Positions 52,801-60,487 of a DNA stretch of 64,000 nucleotides are shown here, piece by piece; position 1 is the first letter of the stretch, and each line of letters begins with the position of its first letter. This DNA comes from Clostridiales bacterium UBA3758. GTDB taxonomy: Bacteria > Bacillota > Clostridia > Oscillospirales > Oscillospiraceae. Below the pieces are notes generated by a model that saw only the letters and a program-made list of their open reading frames with translations, had not been told where the DNA came from and did not search any database. The stretch is from positions 1-64,000 of the forward strand of contig DFGE01000002.1 in the NCBI GenBank assembly GCA_002371675.1, written 5' to 3'. The translations under genes were made by a program, and so were the position numbers.

Positions 52801-53246
52801 CCGGTACCGGAGGTGATGGACGCTGTTGCTGACCCACTATAGCTGCCGCCCGCGGCGGGCAGGGTCAGCGCCAGGCCGACAGAGGGGATCTCGGTCGTCG
52901 TGGGGGCAGCAGGCCGGAAGGTGGCCGATGCCTGGACTTCCGAGGCGGGCATGGTGAAGACATAGTTCCCTTCGCTGTAGGTGGTCGGCACGGTGGTATG
53001 CAGATTGATGGCATAAACGGAGATAGATTCAATGATATATCCCGCCGAAGGGGTCACCGTCAGCCTCACGGTTTCGCCTTCATCCGCCATGTCCTTGTCC
53101 GCTGTGACACTGCCGTGAAAACTATCGTCCAGGCTGACCTTATAGGGACCTTCCGCCCGGGCGGAGGGCGCCAGCGGCCCTGCCAGACTCAGCAGCAGCA
53201 CCAGCGTGAGCAGCACGCTCAGCAATTTGCTCATTTTGTTTCTCAT
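46881..53246 (-). CDS. Giant repeat-rich surface protein with C-terminal sortase signal
   Basis: 2121 residues. A signal peptide (about 1-31, ending at ARAE) is followed by beta-rich repeats. These include a block beginning VWVGGVQVTSANKDDILGDG that occurs at about 615, 1008 and 1434, and a 93-residue unit repeated three times at about 1085-1365 in a right-handed beta-solenoid style (GGDISIGGSVDAKTTKADG). Two InlB-type repeats (about 1735-1800 and 1900-1967) flank a Cna B-like domain (KVWEDDDDAAGKRPDFVDV). The end has SPRTGD, a membrane helix and KKRR, the sorting signal. It probably acts as an adhesin. Its ATG overlaps the regulator stop (ATGA). Confidence 0.9.
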   Translation of the reverse strand: MRNKMSKLLSVLLTLVLLLSLAGPLAPSARAEGPYKVSLDDSFHGSVTADKDMADEGETVRLTVTPSAGYIIESISVYAINLHTTVPTTYSEGNYVFTMPASEVQASATFRPAAPTTTEIPSVGLALTLPAAGGSYSGSATASITSGTGFTLTGAKWFNGGTPETNPGCGLAPSSFEAGKPYFAEIYLTAEDGYGFTESTAVTLTGGATVKSTARDHGITTLTIVTNDYTIPAAAATTYTITVNGGKAYKAGGVEITSAAEGDSVYILFDDDAAPAGKYIEWGSAVTEPAVSISAGMISGTEYQAGFIMPAANITVSPDYLDQKSLTVDLTGGTSTDTSAASNAVWSLYRAEDLGLITADISDSHQEKFDLDKDGSWDVTYSTNDSKFSVQDSCSVTGDKTLTIPAAEYSPITFLFKAAAVPYTVDLSTGKMDLATGQEFADLFNSLGAWTHMSSTSGSSTYYYDLDKDGTEDISVTNSSSSRNVLLLTTSNITTDTYVISDSTGPYNPITFILKAPTVTTYTVTLIAYDKTNGTEQAGGEVAFSDSGKGTRISGDYEGNSSRTVGVYPASDYTFAGWAKGSPSGEIVSTSSPYTFTVTEDVTLYALFEKITTYPVWVGGVQVTSANKDDILGDGTFTYDHDSQTLTVNKRVEKAVVIKAEEDLNVANGGIGSTQYLFAANVTFEMSGYDLAINSGIAAVSSNGVCKITAKNVTVTTSTEYYMFNKADISAEDTLTLTCENGTVGAGGSFRAKTINITANKGYSVFHQDAMITALGGDVTIINNGAGGYINSFKFTLTGANNVTIETNGGGSGYVFGSSSSNVVVEASGTLMLTNNSGTIGGGSFTGKDIIVTANRGYSVFHNDATITALGGDVTIKNNAENGYIASHDLKITGAKDVSIWADCNGSSILNGGATISASGAVEITNKGGWVTYDAALDITAGTTVLLLTQADNPVVGGTLTYNVGGKAALGYTDPSATTGGVEIPSGTVPDSSYRKITIGEPASVTEYPVWVGGVQVTSANKDDILGDGKVSYTPGEGSGTLTITGTPAITGLHENALIYADGVDLTINAASGLTLNSAGSGVYVRAGGITIGGNATITSDGYALYSGDGSVTVNGDADLTTGSNGYPVYSWKGGVTITGNLTAETSSYDVIYAYGGDINIGGSVDAKTTKADGDGLRAMGDITIGGNATITSDGYALYSGDGSVTVGGNADLTTGSNGYPVYSWNGGVTITGNLTAETSSYDVIYAYGGDISIGGSVDAKTTKADGDGLRASSGNISIGGAATVTAGGYALYSGDGSVTVGGNADLTTGNGYPVYSWNGGVTITGNLTAETSSYDVIYAYGGDISIGGSVDAKTTKADGNGLYASNGKVVMTSGVWDITAGNYAIYAKNGIEIPGTHEVTTPTGGMIAQVDGVYTVTEADGTTIAKHAIIEPGEEKYPVWVGGVQVTSANKDDILGDGGKAKFDPSTNTLTLNNPTISGAYHNAAVYAEVDLTITGSATLSKTILVNAKDLTLDANIVIATPGWDSAIVAGNITVNGGSIIASADEDALLAGSSITINDGSVVGNECDLYAGSITIAGGTVNVSDGLFGIYSKNDITISGGTVTAKGNDYGIYAGGSVTISGGSVTATGSECGISAAHGDVTISGGTVTAKSDTVGIEATNGTIKIQNGTTSVTADGAGAAIGAGGITIGDEMMIKEPAGGFIGDITGSRVIKNPDDTTATHAVIVPKEAATHTVTFEANGGTPVPAAQTVADGGKATKPADPTKPGVSFGGWYKDEFFTEAFDFNTPITGNITLYAKWIQYVYILEVVKVWEDDDDAAGKRPDFVDVKILANGTETDTVMLTKDEGWKKLYVMATGEADLVLTCEEIVPESYTLKDMSRTGNTVTLTNQYTGASPAPTTYTVTFETNGGSAVASQTVNSGEKATKPADPTKSGFVFDGWYADATFAAAFDFDTPVTADVTVYAKWTEESKPGEIVYTIVSGGNSTWTKGSSSGVTIVVKRDPNDEECFSHFTSVQIDGTALVNGTDYTAVAGSTVITLNASALQKLTTGTKTVTINFDDGKATTSLIIKAGSSGTSGGTSPRTGDNSNPGLWITVMVLSGLGLGGLVVTDKKRRYLSRH
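49150..49990 (-). repeat. Three 279-bp tandem repeats inside the giant surface protein
   Basis: The marker TAGTCTTCGCGTCTACG occurs at 49181, 49460 and 49739, a period of 279 bases (93 codons), with very few differences, apart from a three-base length change in one copy. Recent amplification is likely. Confidence 0.9.
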
Positions 53247-53932
53247 ACCTTTCCTTCCTTTCCCGCAGAAGTGGGCCTTCTGCCGTTGTTCTCCGTCCGG
53301 TCGTCCTCGTGGACCACCAGGCCGATGGTCCTGGCGTTCACCGCCAGGTCGATCCGATTTTTAAAGCCGGTCTTGGCCAGCATGTTTTCTATGTGCCGCT
53401 TGACCGTGTGCGGGGAGATGTGCAGGACCTCCGCGATCTCCTCATTGGTCAGGCTGCGCGTCACTTCCCGCAGCACCTCCAGCTCCCGCTCCGACAGCTC
53501 ATGCTTCGTGATCTCCCCAAAATCGGGATTGGGCGGAGAACTGGGATAGACGGATTCGCCGCTCATGGTGCGGTCCATCACCTCGGTCAGCGGGATGTCG
53601 GAATACTCCTTGAGCCAGAAGCTGTCAATCTTTGCCCGCTTCGCCTTTTCGATCCAACGGGCCTCCGCCATGGAGGTCGTCAGGATGATCCGGATCCCGG
53701 GATGGTCCCGCTTGATCGTTCTCGCGCAGGTGAGCCCGTCCAGCCCGTATTTCATCACCACGTCCATGATCACCAGATCCACCGGGTGCTCCATGCACCA
53801 GGCGACGGCCTGCTCGGCATTCGGGAGGGAGGCTGCCAGCTCATAGCGCTTCGCCATCTCCACATGGAGTTCAAAAAAGCTGCGCGCCACATACTGGTCG
53901 TCCACCACCAGGACCTTGATCTTGTCACTCAA
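53243..53932 (-). CDS. LuxR/NarL-type response regulator
   Basis: 229 residues from a TTG start. Receiver domain with IKVLVVDDQ, the phospho-acceptor Asp in LVIMDVVMKYG (about 58) and DSFWLKEY; C-terminal GerE/LuxR HTH with LSERELEVLREVTRSLTNEE and HTVKRHIENMLAKTGFKNR. It is the likely partner of the kinase at 54227. Start choice: GAGGTGG lies five to six bases before the TTG at 53932; in-frame upstream codons lack a binding site. It overlaps the surface-protein start by four bases, so regulator and adhesin are translationally coupled, which is unusual. Confidence 0.85.
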   Translation of the reverse strand: MSDKIKVLVVDDQYVARSFFELHVEMAKRYELAASLPNAEQAVAWCMEHPVDLVIMDVVMKYGLDGLTCARTIKRDHPGIRIILTTSMAEARWIEKAKRAKIDSFWLKEYSDIPLTEVMDRTMSGESVYPSSPPNPDFGEITKHELSERELEVLREVTRSLTNEEIAEVLHISPHTVKRHIENMLAKTGFKNRIDLAVNARTIGLVVHEDDRTENNGRRPTSAGKEGKV

Positions 53933-53963
53933 AGGGAACCACCTCACCTTCGGTCCACACAAA

Positions 53964-54001
53964 AAGGCGCACTCCGCCCCGGGAGAAGGGCAGACTGCGC
54001 C
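53964..54001 (-). terminator. Leader hairpin with T-run before the regulator gene (possible attenuator)
   Basis: On the minus strand, GGCGCA...TGCGCC with an inner GC-rich stem is followed by TTTTTGTG, about 30 bases before the start at 53932. It lies after the candidate promoter at 54152, so it may attenuate the regulator/surface-protein transcript or end kinase read-through. Confidence 0.5.
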
Positions 54002-54151
54002 TCGTTTTGGAAGATAGGATTTGACGGGAGAAAAGGGCGGAATTCACCTGTGCCGTGTGAGCATAGCGCTTTGTCATGGCCGGTCAACCCCTCTCCGCTG
54101 TTATTTACGGGAAAAGGGTACAGCGACCCCTACCCGTACTGATACACAGAC

Positions 54152-54180
54152 ATTATACGAAATTTTCAAGGGTGCCGTCA
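54152..54180 (-). promoter_or_regulatory. Candidate promoter of the regulator/surface-protein operon
   Basis: On the minus strand, TATAAT (54152-54157), a 17-base spacer and a weak -35 (TGACGG, 54175-54180). The weak -35 would suit an activator-dependent promoter. The transcript would have a 220-base leader. No gene is seen in 53933-54226. Confidence 0.45.
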
Positions 54181-54226
54181 TGGGCCGTTCAGCCCATTTT
54201 TTTGCTTTTTCAGCGGGAGAGCAAGC

Positions 54227-55516
54227 TCAGGGTGCTCCATCGGGAAGGCGGATCGTCAGCACAAAGGCGGGCGAGGCCTCCGTTTGCATCGTGCCGCCCT
54301 CTTTTTCCACCAGCTGCCGCAGAGACAGCAGGCCGCCGGATTCCCGGATCGCTTCCCTCGGCGCGTCTCCGTTGCTGCGCAGAAGATAGGTGATCCCGGC
54401 CTCCGCGCGCCGGATCTCTACGGTCAGCTCATCGCCGTTTGCGTGCTTGACGGCGTTGCTGGCGCATTCGTCGATGGCCGCCGCCAGCAGCGGGCGATAC
54501 GGCGCCTCCGCCGGGACCGGCCCCGAGATCAACACATCGACACCGATGGCCTCCGCCGTCTCCACGGCGTCGGTCAGGGGGTCCCGCTCGGTATCGTCTT
54601 CCTCGTACTCCCGCAGCAGATAGGTGTTGGTGTATTTCAGCGTCTGCAAGAGCTTTTCCTCCTCAAAGGACGCGCTCTGCCGGAGATACTGCCGGCTCTC
54701 CAAAAGCACATTGCCGACCTCGCTGTGGACCGTCATCCGGGCCGTCAGCAGCTCCTGCGCGATGATAATCCGATCGGCCTGTCTGTTGTAGAGATCCAGA
54801 CGCCTGTGAAGGTCCCGGAGCTTTTCGTTCTTTTCCTCCAGCTCTCTTGTGATCGCCGCCTGCTCCGTGATGTCCGTGGCGATCAGCTGGGTATAGGGCG
54901 CGCCGTCCAGCTGCGTTTCCTTCGCGGTGAGCTGCCAGACCGTGCTGTCCGGCAGCGCGGCCTGTGCGCTTCTTTCCGCGCTGTTCACAGCCTCCGGGAA
55001 GACGGCCTTTTCGAAAGCGCTCAGGTCATCCATGTGCCTTCCGATCAGAGAGCAGGACAGGCGGTTCATCGTGAGATTGCGGAACACCACCGTCCCGTCC
55101 GGTCTGCCGAACGCGATCCCCGCCGGGAGCAGATCCATCGTCTCCTTGATGCTCTCAAAGGTCGGGTGATCCCTCCGATAGCGGATATGATCCCGGAAAA
55201 CCGCCGTCAGGATGAGCGCCGTCAGGGCTTCATACAGGAACAGCGTCCAGACCGGTAGCAGCGTGAACGCCGATCGCGCCGCGGGCAGCGGGATAGGCGC
55301 ATCCGTCTGGAAATGGTTTGAGTCGATATCCATAAACGGAAACCAGAGGCAAGCAAAGCTCAGCAGCAGATGCAGCAGCAGGAAAAGGCGAAGCCTGTCG
55401 CTCCTCCCATCCCGGAAGGACGCCAGAAACAGCGCCATTTGCAGGGTCAAGAGCAAATAGAGTACGCCTAAAAGCGGCTGCCGGAGTGTGGAAAAGATGG
55501 CCTCATGGATCGTCAT
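54227..55516 (-). CDS. Sensor kinase with PAS and HisKA_3-like core (module A)
   Basis: 429 residues. Three or four membrane helices in the first 110 residues, a PAS-like domain (about 128-235, ending TQLIATDITEQAA), a coiled coil, then a dimerisation helix with the His in ARMTVHSEVGNVLL (about 263). The ATPase part has an N-box AAIDECASNAVKHANG (about 349) and a short G-box ESGGLLSLRQL. This is the catalytic member of the pair with the 7TM protein, whose stop overlaps its start by four bases (ATGA). Partner regulator: 53243-53932. Confidence 0.82.
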   Translation of the reverse strand: MTIHEAIFSTLRQPLLGVLYLLLTLQMALFLASFRDGRSDRLRLFLLLHLLLSFACLWFPFMDIDSNHFQTDAPIPLPAARSAFTLLPVWTLFLYEALTALILTAVFRDHIRYRRDHPTFESIKETMDLLPAGIAFGRPDGTVVFRNLTMNRLSCSLIGRHMDDLSAFEKAVFPEAVNSAERSAQAALPDSTVWQLTAKETQLDGAPYTQLIATDITEQAAITRELEEKNEKLRDLHRRLDLYNRQADRIIIAQELLTARMTVHSEVGNVLLESRQYLRQSASFEEEKLLQTLKYTNTYLLREYEEDDTERDPLTDAVETAEAIGVDVLISGPVPAEAPYRPLLAAAIDECASNAVKHANGDELTVEIRRAEAGITYLLRSNGDAPREAIRESGGLLSLRQLVEKEGGTMQTEASPAFVLTIRLPDGAP

Positions 55517-57159
55517 ATCGCATCACCCGCCCTTTCCGCCGAAACCGTGATATATAGGATACCTTCGCTTTCCAGAAAACGCACCGGAAGCTGGATCCCC
55601 GCCGTGTCCGGGCGCCGGTCCGCCTTTGCCGAGATCCGGAGACCGCGGCCGCTCAACGATACCATCATGGAAGGCGCTGCCCCCAGCAGCTGTTCCGCGA
55701 GCTGCTCGAAAGCGTCATACAGCGCGAGGACCCGGTCCGCGCCCAGCTCTTGATTCTCCTGCATATCCGCCGTCGTCTGCATCCCGGCCAGCGTCAGATA
55801 CCCCGCGGATTCCTGCAGGGCCAGGAGAAGCTCTCTCAGGCTTAGACTTTCCCTTTCCGAAGCCAGAAGGAGCAGATTGGTCTTTCGCTTCACATAGGCG
55901 TTCAGGACAGAGACCTGGGCGATCTTGTCCCGAAAGCTTTCCGTGCCCGGGATCGCTTCGCTCAGAAGCCCGGCGATCCGCTTCTGGACCGGATAGAGCT
56001 CCGCGGCGATCTCATGATAGATCCTGTGCCGGGACTGCAGATAAGCGTCTTTTTCCTTCTGCTCGGTCTCCGCGCGGATCAGTTCGTTCTCCTGCTCAAT
56101 GGTCTCATTGGCGTCCTCAAGTCTGGCCTGCGCCCGGCGGACGGCACTCTCATCTTCCGTCCAGAAGGCGTATCCGCCGCGGATCTCTCTTCCGAAAAGC
56201 TTCTGATCTCCCGGCAGCTCGACCGGACTTTCCAGAGCGGCTTTCATCTCGCATTGTCCGGCAGGCAGCGCGGTCTTCGTAAGGTAGACAGGATTCAGCT
56301 GCCTGTCCGTAACGAGGGCGGGCATCCCAAGCACATGGAAGAAGTCGGAGTATTTGTCGTTACAGGGGATCAGACGGTACCGGATACAGACTTCAAAGAC
56401 GCCGAGCAGCCCAAAGGTGTGGGTCTCCGGCATATTGAACGGCCGAAGGCTGTGCGGGCTCCGGTCGATCACAAGAGAAATCAAAGCGAGATAGCCGAAC
56501 CACAGCAATATCACCGTCAGCAGATGCCGGACGACTCCTTTCGGAAAGCGCCTGTTTCCCCGGAGTAAAAGCGCTAGTCCGAGGCCGACCGCAAAGATCA
56601 TCCAGACGTACAGAAGAGTAAAGACAGGGGCATGGGAATAGGTCCCGTAATCCACAGCAAAACTCGACAGGCCGATCTTCGGGGCATAGACAAGCGCGTG
56701 CAGATCGTTGGTCATAGCCATAAGAGCAAGGAGGCCGGCGGGAATCAGGAGAAGCGATTCAGTCTTGTTTCCCGGTTCGTTGTTGCCGCGCAGGATACGG
56801 ATACAGGTCATCAGGAACAGCGCCGGGATCAGTAACTGCGGGATATAGTAAGCGTACACGGTATAACGGATCACCACCGGCTCCACAGCAAAACGGTACC
56901 TGAAGATCCGCAGCAGCATGTACAGCAGCATCAGAAAGGCCGCGCTGAGTATGTACGTTCTGACAGCGGAGGGAAGCAGCCTTGTCCGGACGGACTGGAT
57001 CCAGAACAGCAGCAGTCCGGTCAGGATCACATAGTTCAGGGCGGTCATCAAGCTATCCGCTTCGGGACTAAATACCCTGGAAAGGACGTTGGCAGCTCCG
57101 GCCAGGAGCAGGAAACCGATGAACAGCCAGGTGTTTCGGGTTTGTTTATGCATGGGCAT
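55513..57159 (-). CDS. 7TM protein with degenerate kinase core (pseudokinase sensor, module A)
   Basis: 548 residues. About seven or eight membrane helices (about 10-275) of the histidine-kinase 7TM type, a linker, a coiled coil (about 330-375) and a kinase-like C-terminus. Where kinases have the His, this protein has Tyr (RIYHEIAAEL, about 384). The segment matching the N-box reads ALYDAFEQLAEQLLG, without the Asn and His, and no G-boxes remain. It therefore should not phosphorylate or bind ATP. It probably senses a signal and controls the kinase encoded next. ATG 57159 has AAGGAGG nine bases upstream. Confidence 0.75.
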   Translation of the reverse strand: MPMHKQTRNTWLFIGFLLLAGAANVLSRVFSPEADSLMTALNYVILTGLLLFWIQSVRTRLLPSAVRTYILSAAFLMLLYMLLRIFRYRFAVEPVVIRYTVYAYYIPQLLIPALFLMTCIRILRGNNEPGNKTESLLLIPAGLLALMAMTNDLHALVYAPKIGLSSFAVDYGTYSHAPVFTLLYVWMIFAVGLGLALLLRGNRRFPKGVVRHLLTVILLWFGYLALISLVIDRSPHSLRPFNMPETHTFGLLGVFEVCIRYRLIPCNDKYSDFFHVLGMPALVTDRQLNPVYLTKTALPAGQCEMKAALESPVELPGDQKLFGREIRGGYAFWTEDESAVRRAQARLEDANETIEQENELIRAETEQKEKDAYLQSRHRIYHEIAAELYPVQKRIAGLLSEAIPGTESFRDKIAQVSVLNAYVKRKTNLLLLASERESLSLRELLLALQESAGYLTLAGMQTTADMQENQELGADRVLALYDAFEQLAEQLLGAAPSMMVSLSGRGLRISAKADRRPDTAGIQLPVRFLESEGILYITVSAERAGDAI

Positions 57160-57352
57160 GGCTGTTCGCCTCCTTTTTCCTGGCTTTATCCCGCCGGGGA
57201 TCTCCGGGCTTCTCAGCATCCTCCGGGATCGCCCAGGAACGCCCGAACCGCACCACGCTCGGAATGCGCCCCTCAGTGACATACTGATTGACGCGGCGCT
57301 CAGATACGCCCCATTTATACGATGTTTCCCGGATGGAAAGATAGCCTTTCAT
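57146..57352 (-). CDS. Excisionase-like helix-turn-helix protein (module A)
   Basis: 68 residues, nearly identical over its first 50 to the protein at 32296-32511 (MKGYLSIRETSYKWGVSERR, then VNQYVTEGRIPSVVRFG). The last 14 bases overlap the 7TM gene. As at 32296, it leads an operon for membrane sensors, so it may be the operon's own regulator. Confidence 0.78.
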   Translation of the reverse strand: MKGYLSIRETSYKWGVSERRVNQYVTEGRIPSVVRFGRSWAIPEDAEKPGDPRRDKARKKEANSHAHA

Positions 57353-57394
57353 ACTTGAACCTCACTGACAGATTTCTATAATAAGACATTATAC

Positions 57395-57423
57395 ATTCTA
57401 TACGAATATCCGTAGTATTTCAA
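57395..57423 (-). promoter_or_regulatory. Promoter of the module A operon
   Basis: On the minus strand, TTGAAA (57418-57423), 17 bases ending GATATTCGTA, and TAGAAT (57395-57400). The spacer motif and -10 context match the promoter at 32553-32581. Confidence 0.7.
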
Positions 57424-57517
57424 GAGGGCAGGAGCGGAAGCTCACATTTCCATGGCAGATCCTGCCTGTAATTCTCTTCTCCTTTTTTTCAAAAAACAGA
57501 CAAAAATCCTGTTATTA

Positions 57518-57552
57518 TTGAGGGGGACAGGCTTGTGTGGATCGTGTATAAT
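57518..57552 (+). promoter_or_regulatory. Candidate activator-type promoter of the module B operon
   Basis: TTGAGGGGG begins at 57518, and TATAAT lies at 57547-57552, 23 bases after the hexamer TTGAGG. The same spacing and G-run occur before the module B surface gene (61168-61202), which suggests a regulator-binding site instead of a -35 box. Confidence 0.5.
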
Positions 57553-57590
57553 TAACATTGATATAGTATATTAGGAAGGGAGCGACGCGG

Positions 57591-59198
57591 TTGTCAAATA
57601 CAAGCAAGCGAAATATTCTACTGATTGGCGCAGCGTTGCTGCTGTGTGGGTTTTTGCATGTTTTTCTCTATGGCGTTGATTTCTTCCTGGAGTTTTCACG
57701 ACTCTTCTGCGCTGCGGTCACGGCAGCATGGGGTAATTCTGTCCTGAAACGGGTAATCGACAGGCGCCAGCGCAGCATCCTTCTTTCCATTGTTTCTGTT
57801 TTCCTGCTGTTTCTGCTCCTGCAAACGATCAACTATAACTATGCTCAAGGCCTGCCGTATCTTCGTCGATATGCCTGGTACGGCTATTACTTCTGCATGA
57901 TGGCTTTTTCGGTGCTGATGTATGAACTTGCGTTATCCTTCCTAAGCAACCGAAGGAAACCACGAGGATTCATTCGCTGGGTGCTCCCGGTTTCAGGAAT
58001 TCTTCTCATGATCGGCGTGATGTCCAACGATTTACACCAGTTAGCTTTCCACTTTAAAGGCACGGAGATGCTTCCGGAGAGTCCCAAAAGTTATGGACTG
58101 TTGTTTTGGCTCTTCTTCGCCTGCTTTTCAGCGCTGCTGCTGACGGCTTTTATCACAATCATCATAAGACACCGTCAAATCGTCAGGAAAAACACCTTTC
58201 TCGCACTTCCTCCGGTTTTGCTCCTCGGCGTTTTTCTCGTCCTGAACATGTTCGATCTGACACCGAGGCTCTGCGGTATCAAACTGTGGCAGCTTGGAGA
58301 GATGTTTACCTTTTGCATGATAGCGTTCCTGGAAATCTGCATCGCAATTCGCGTGATTCCGGCCAATACGGATTACGAAAAGTTGTTTGCTCTGTCAGAC
58401 CTGCCCGCTGTGATCCTGGACGAGGGCGGAACGGTTCGGTATTCCTCCTCTGAGTGCCGGTACCCTTTCCCGGACAGCGAGAATACCATGGTGATGCGGC
58501 ACACCATTTCCGGGGGCAGCATCGTGTGGGCCGTGGATGTTGAACCCTTGAATGTATTAAACAGGGAACTCGCAGAAACCGCGCAGCGGATCGACGCCCG
58601 CAACGCTTATCTCTCGGAAGAAGCCAAGATCAAGAAGGAAAAGGCGGAGGCGGAATCCCGTAACCGGATCTACGACGAAATCACCAGGATCGTGAGACCG
58701 CAGCTGGCGCAGATCGGCGCAATACTGGAGGAACCCGGCAGATCCTTCGACGGAAAGCTGCCTGCCATCTCCGTTCTCTGTGCATATATCAAGCGGCGGA
58801 GCAACATGGAGCTGCTGGCCTCACAGGGGACGCTGCCTTTCGATGAGCTTTCCCTGGCAATCCGTGAGAGCCTGTCCTATGTCCGCACTCTCGGCGTCAA
58901 CACGGCTGTCAATGTGTCCGGGGCAGGAATATACCCTGCCAACATGCTGATCGCCGCCTATGAACGGGTGGAGTCGGTGTTGGAAACCAGCCTGGACTCG
59001 ATCACCGATCTGATGATTTTTACGAAGGCAGAGTCCGGTGAGATATCGACCCGCATGATGCTCAGGGCAGGGGCGCTGACACTTCCCCCTATGGATAATA
59101 AAAGGGGCGATTCATACTCCGAGAGCATTTCCGTCACGAAGGATGATCAGGACATGATTCTTTCCTTTGTTTTTCGGGAAGGAGGCGGAGAGATATGA
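57591..59198 (+). CDS. 7TM protein with degenerate kinase core (pseudokinase sensor, module B)
   Basis: 535 residues from a TTG start with GGAAGGG about ten bases upstream. Seven or so membrane helices (about 8-265), then a helical linker and a kinase-like C-terminus. Tyr replaces His in RNRIYDEITRIVRPQLAQIG (about 360), and the N-box equivalent reads LIAAYERVESVLETSL, lacking Asn and His. It parallels the module A protein (55513-57159) along its whole length. The kinase gene starts inside its stop codon (ATGA). Confidence 0.75.
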   Translation: MSNTSKRNILLIGAALLLCGFLHVFLYGVDFFLEFSRLFCAAVTAAWGNSVLKRVIDRRQRSILLSIVSVFLLFLLLQTINYNYAQGLPYLRRYAWYGYYFCMMAFSVLMYELALSFLSNRRKPRGFIRWVLPVSGILLMIGVMSNDLHQLAFHFKGTEMLPESPKSYGLLFWLFFACFSALLLTAFITIIIRHRQIVRKNTFLALPPVLLLGVFLVLNMFDLTPRLCGIKLWQLGEMFTFCMIAFLEICIAIRVIPANTDYEKLFALSDLPAVILDEGGTVRYSSSECRYPFPDSENTMVMRHTISGGSIVWAVDVEPLNVLNRELAETAQRIDARNAYLSEEAKIKKEKAEAESRNRIYDEITRIVRPQLAQIGAILEEPGRSFDGKLPAISVLCAYIKRRSNMELLASQGTLPFDELSLAIRESLSYVRTLGVNTAVNVSGAGIYPANMLIAAYERVESVLETSLDSITDLMIFTKAESGEISTRMMLRAGALTLPPMDNKRGDSYSESISVTKDDQDMILSFVFREGGGEI

Positions 59199-60487
59199 CC
59201 ACCTTCTCTGTCTTCTGGTTTGTCACTGGCATAGCCGCAAATGTTCTGTTTTGGGCTGCTATTGTGCTGGTCATTCTTTGTGTCCGGCAGAAGCGATACC
59301 TGTATTTGCTGTATGACCTGCTTGCGCTGCTGCTGTGCTATTTTCTGGTACAGTGCATCGCGGCACGTACTTCTGATGGTTTCAAACATGCAACGGTCCT
59401 GTCAGTTCTTGCAGAGAGCTTCGTTTCGCTGCCAAAGTGGCTGATCACCCTGCTGATTGCCGCTCTCACGGCGGTAATGGTCCTGTTGTTCCGAAATCAC
59501 CGGCGTTTTGAAAAAACTCAGATCACACTCATGTCTGTGAAGGAGGCCACGGACAGCCTCCCGTCCGGGCTGTGCTTCTATCTGCCAAGCGGGCAGCTGC
59601 TGATGAAAAACCTTGCCATGGATCGTTTTTGCCTCGCAGCGACCGGGGATTCCCTGATCAGCGGAGACCAGCTGCGGCGGCAGCTCTTTGCAGGTGCCCT
59701 TGCAGACGGCCGTGAGATGAAAATGATCGGTGGTACGCCGATCATTCGTCTGCCTGATGGAACGTCCTGGTCAGTTGCGGAACGAGAGTCGCCCTTTGAA
59801 GAAACCACTGCTCATATGCTTCTTGTGACAGACGTGACGGAACAGATGCAGAAAATCCGCTCGCTCAGAGATCTGCAAAGGAAGCTGACGGCTCTGAATG
59901 AACAACTCGTTATCTATAACCGTGAGATCGTGTCTCTGACGGCGGAACGGGAGCTGCTTGCCGCAAGGGTACGACTGCACGATGAAATGGGCGCTGATCT
60001 GCTTACGATCCGCCGCTATATCGAGAGCGGAGGGACGCCCAAGGATCAGGCGGATATAGAAGCACGGCTGCGACGCAATCTGAATTTCCTGATGACCGGG
60101 CAGGCATCACTGGCCCGGGATGAATATGAACTGATGCTTGAAACGGCGGAAAAGCTGGGCGTCAGGGTCGTCGTGACAGGCGAACTTCCCCCAAAAGACC
60201 CGCAGAAGCACGTAGTTGCCACAGCGATCCACGAATGTCTGACCAATACCCTGCGTCATGCTCACGGTGATGAACTGACAATTGCGGCAGTTGAACGGGA
60301 AGAGAGCTTCGTCATCACCTTTTCCAATAACGGCGACCAGCCGGTGGAACCGATTCGGGAGAAAGGAGGCCTTTCCTCTCTGAGAAAGCTGGCAGAAAAC
60401 GCCGGGGGAAGTCTTTTGATCTCCGCAGCACCGACCTTTTCCGTTACACTGACTTTGCCCAAGGAGGTGCCCAATGTCCTGCTATAA
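59195..60487 (+). CDS. Sensor kinase with PAS and HisKA_3-like core (module B)
   Basis: 430 residues. Three or four N-terminal membrane helices (to about 105), a PAS-like domain (about 115-225), a coiled coil, then His in RVRLHDEMGADLLTIRRY (about 261). The N-box HECLTNTLRHAHG (about 346) and EKGGLSSLRKLAENAGG are intact, so this is the catalytic kinase. It is paralogous to the module A kinase. It overlaps the response regulator start by 14 bases. Confidence 0.85.
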   Translation: MTTFSVFWFVTGIAANVLFWAAIVLVILCVRQKRYLYLLYDLLALLLCYFLVQCIAARTSDGFKHATVLSVLAESFVSLPKWLITLLIAALTAVMVLLFRNHRRFEKTQITLMSVKEATDSLPSGLCFYLPSGQLLMKNLAMDRFCLAATGDSLISGDQLRRQLFAGALADGREMKMIGGTPIIRLPDGTSWSVAERESPFEETTAHMLLVTDVTEQMQKIRSLRDLQRKLTALNEQLVIYNREIVSLTAERELLAARVRLHDEMGADLLTIRRYIESGGTPKDQADIEARLRRNLNFLMTGQASLARDEYELMLETAEKLGVRVVVTGELPPKDPQKHVVATAIHECLTNTLRHAHGDELTIAAVEREESFVITFSNNGDQPVEPIREKGGLSSLRKLAENAGGSLLISAAPTFSVTLTLPKEVPNVLL

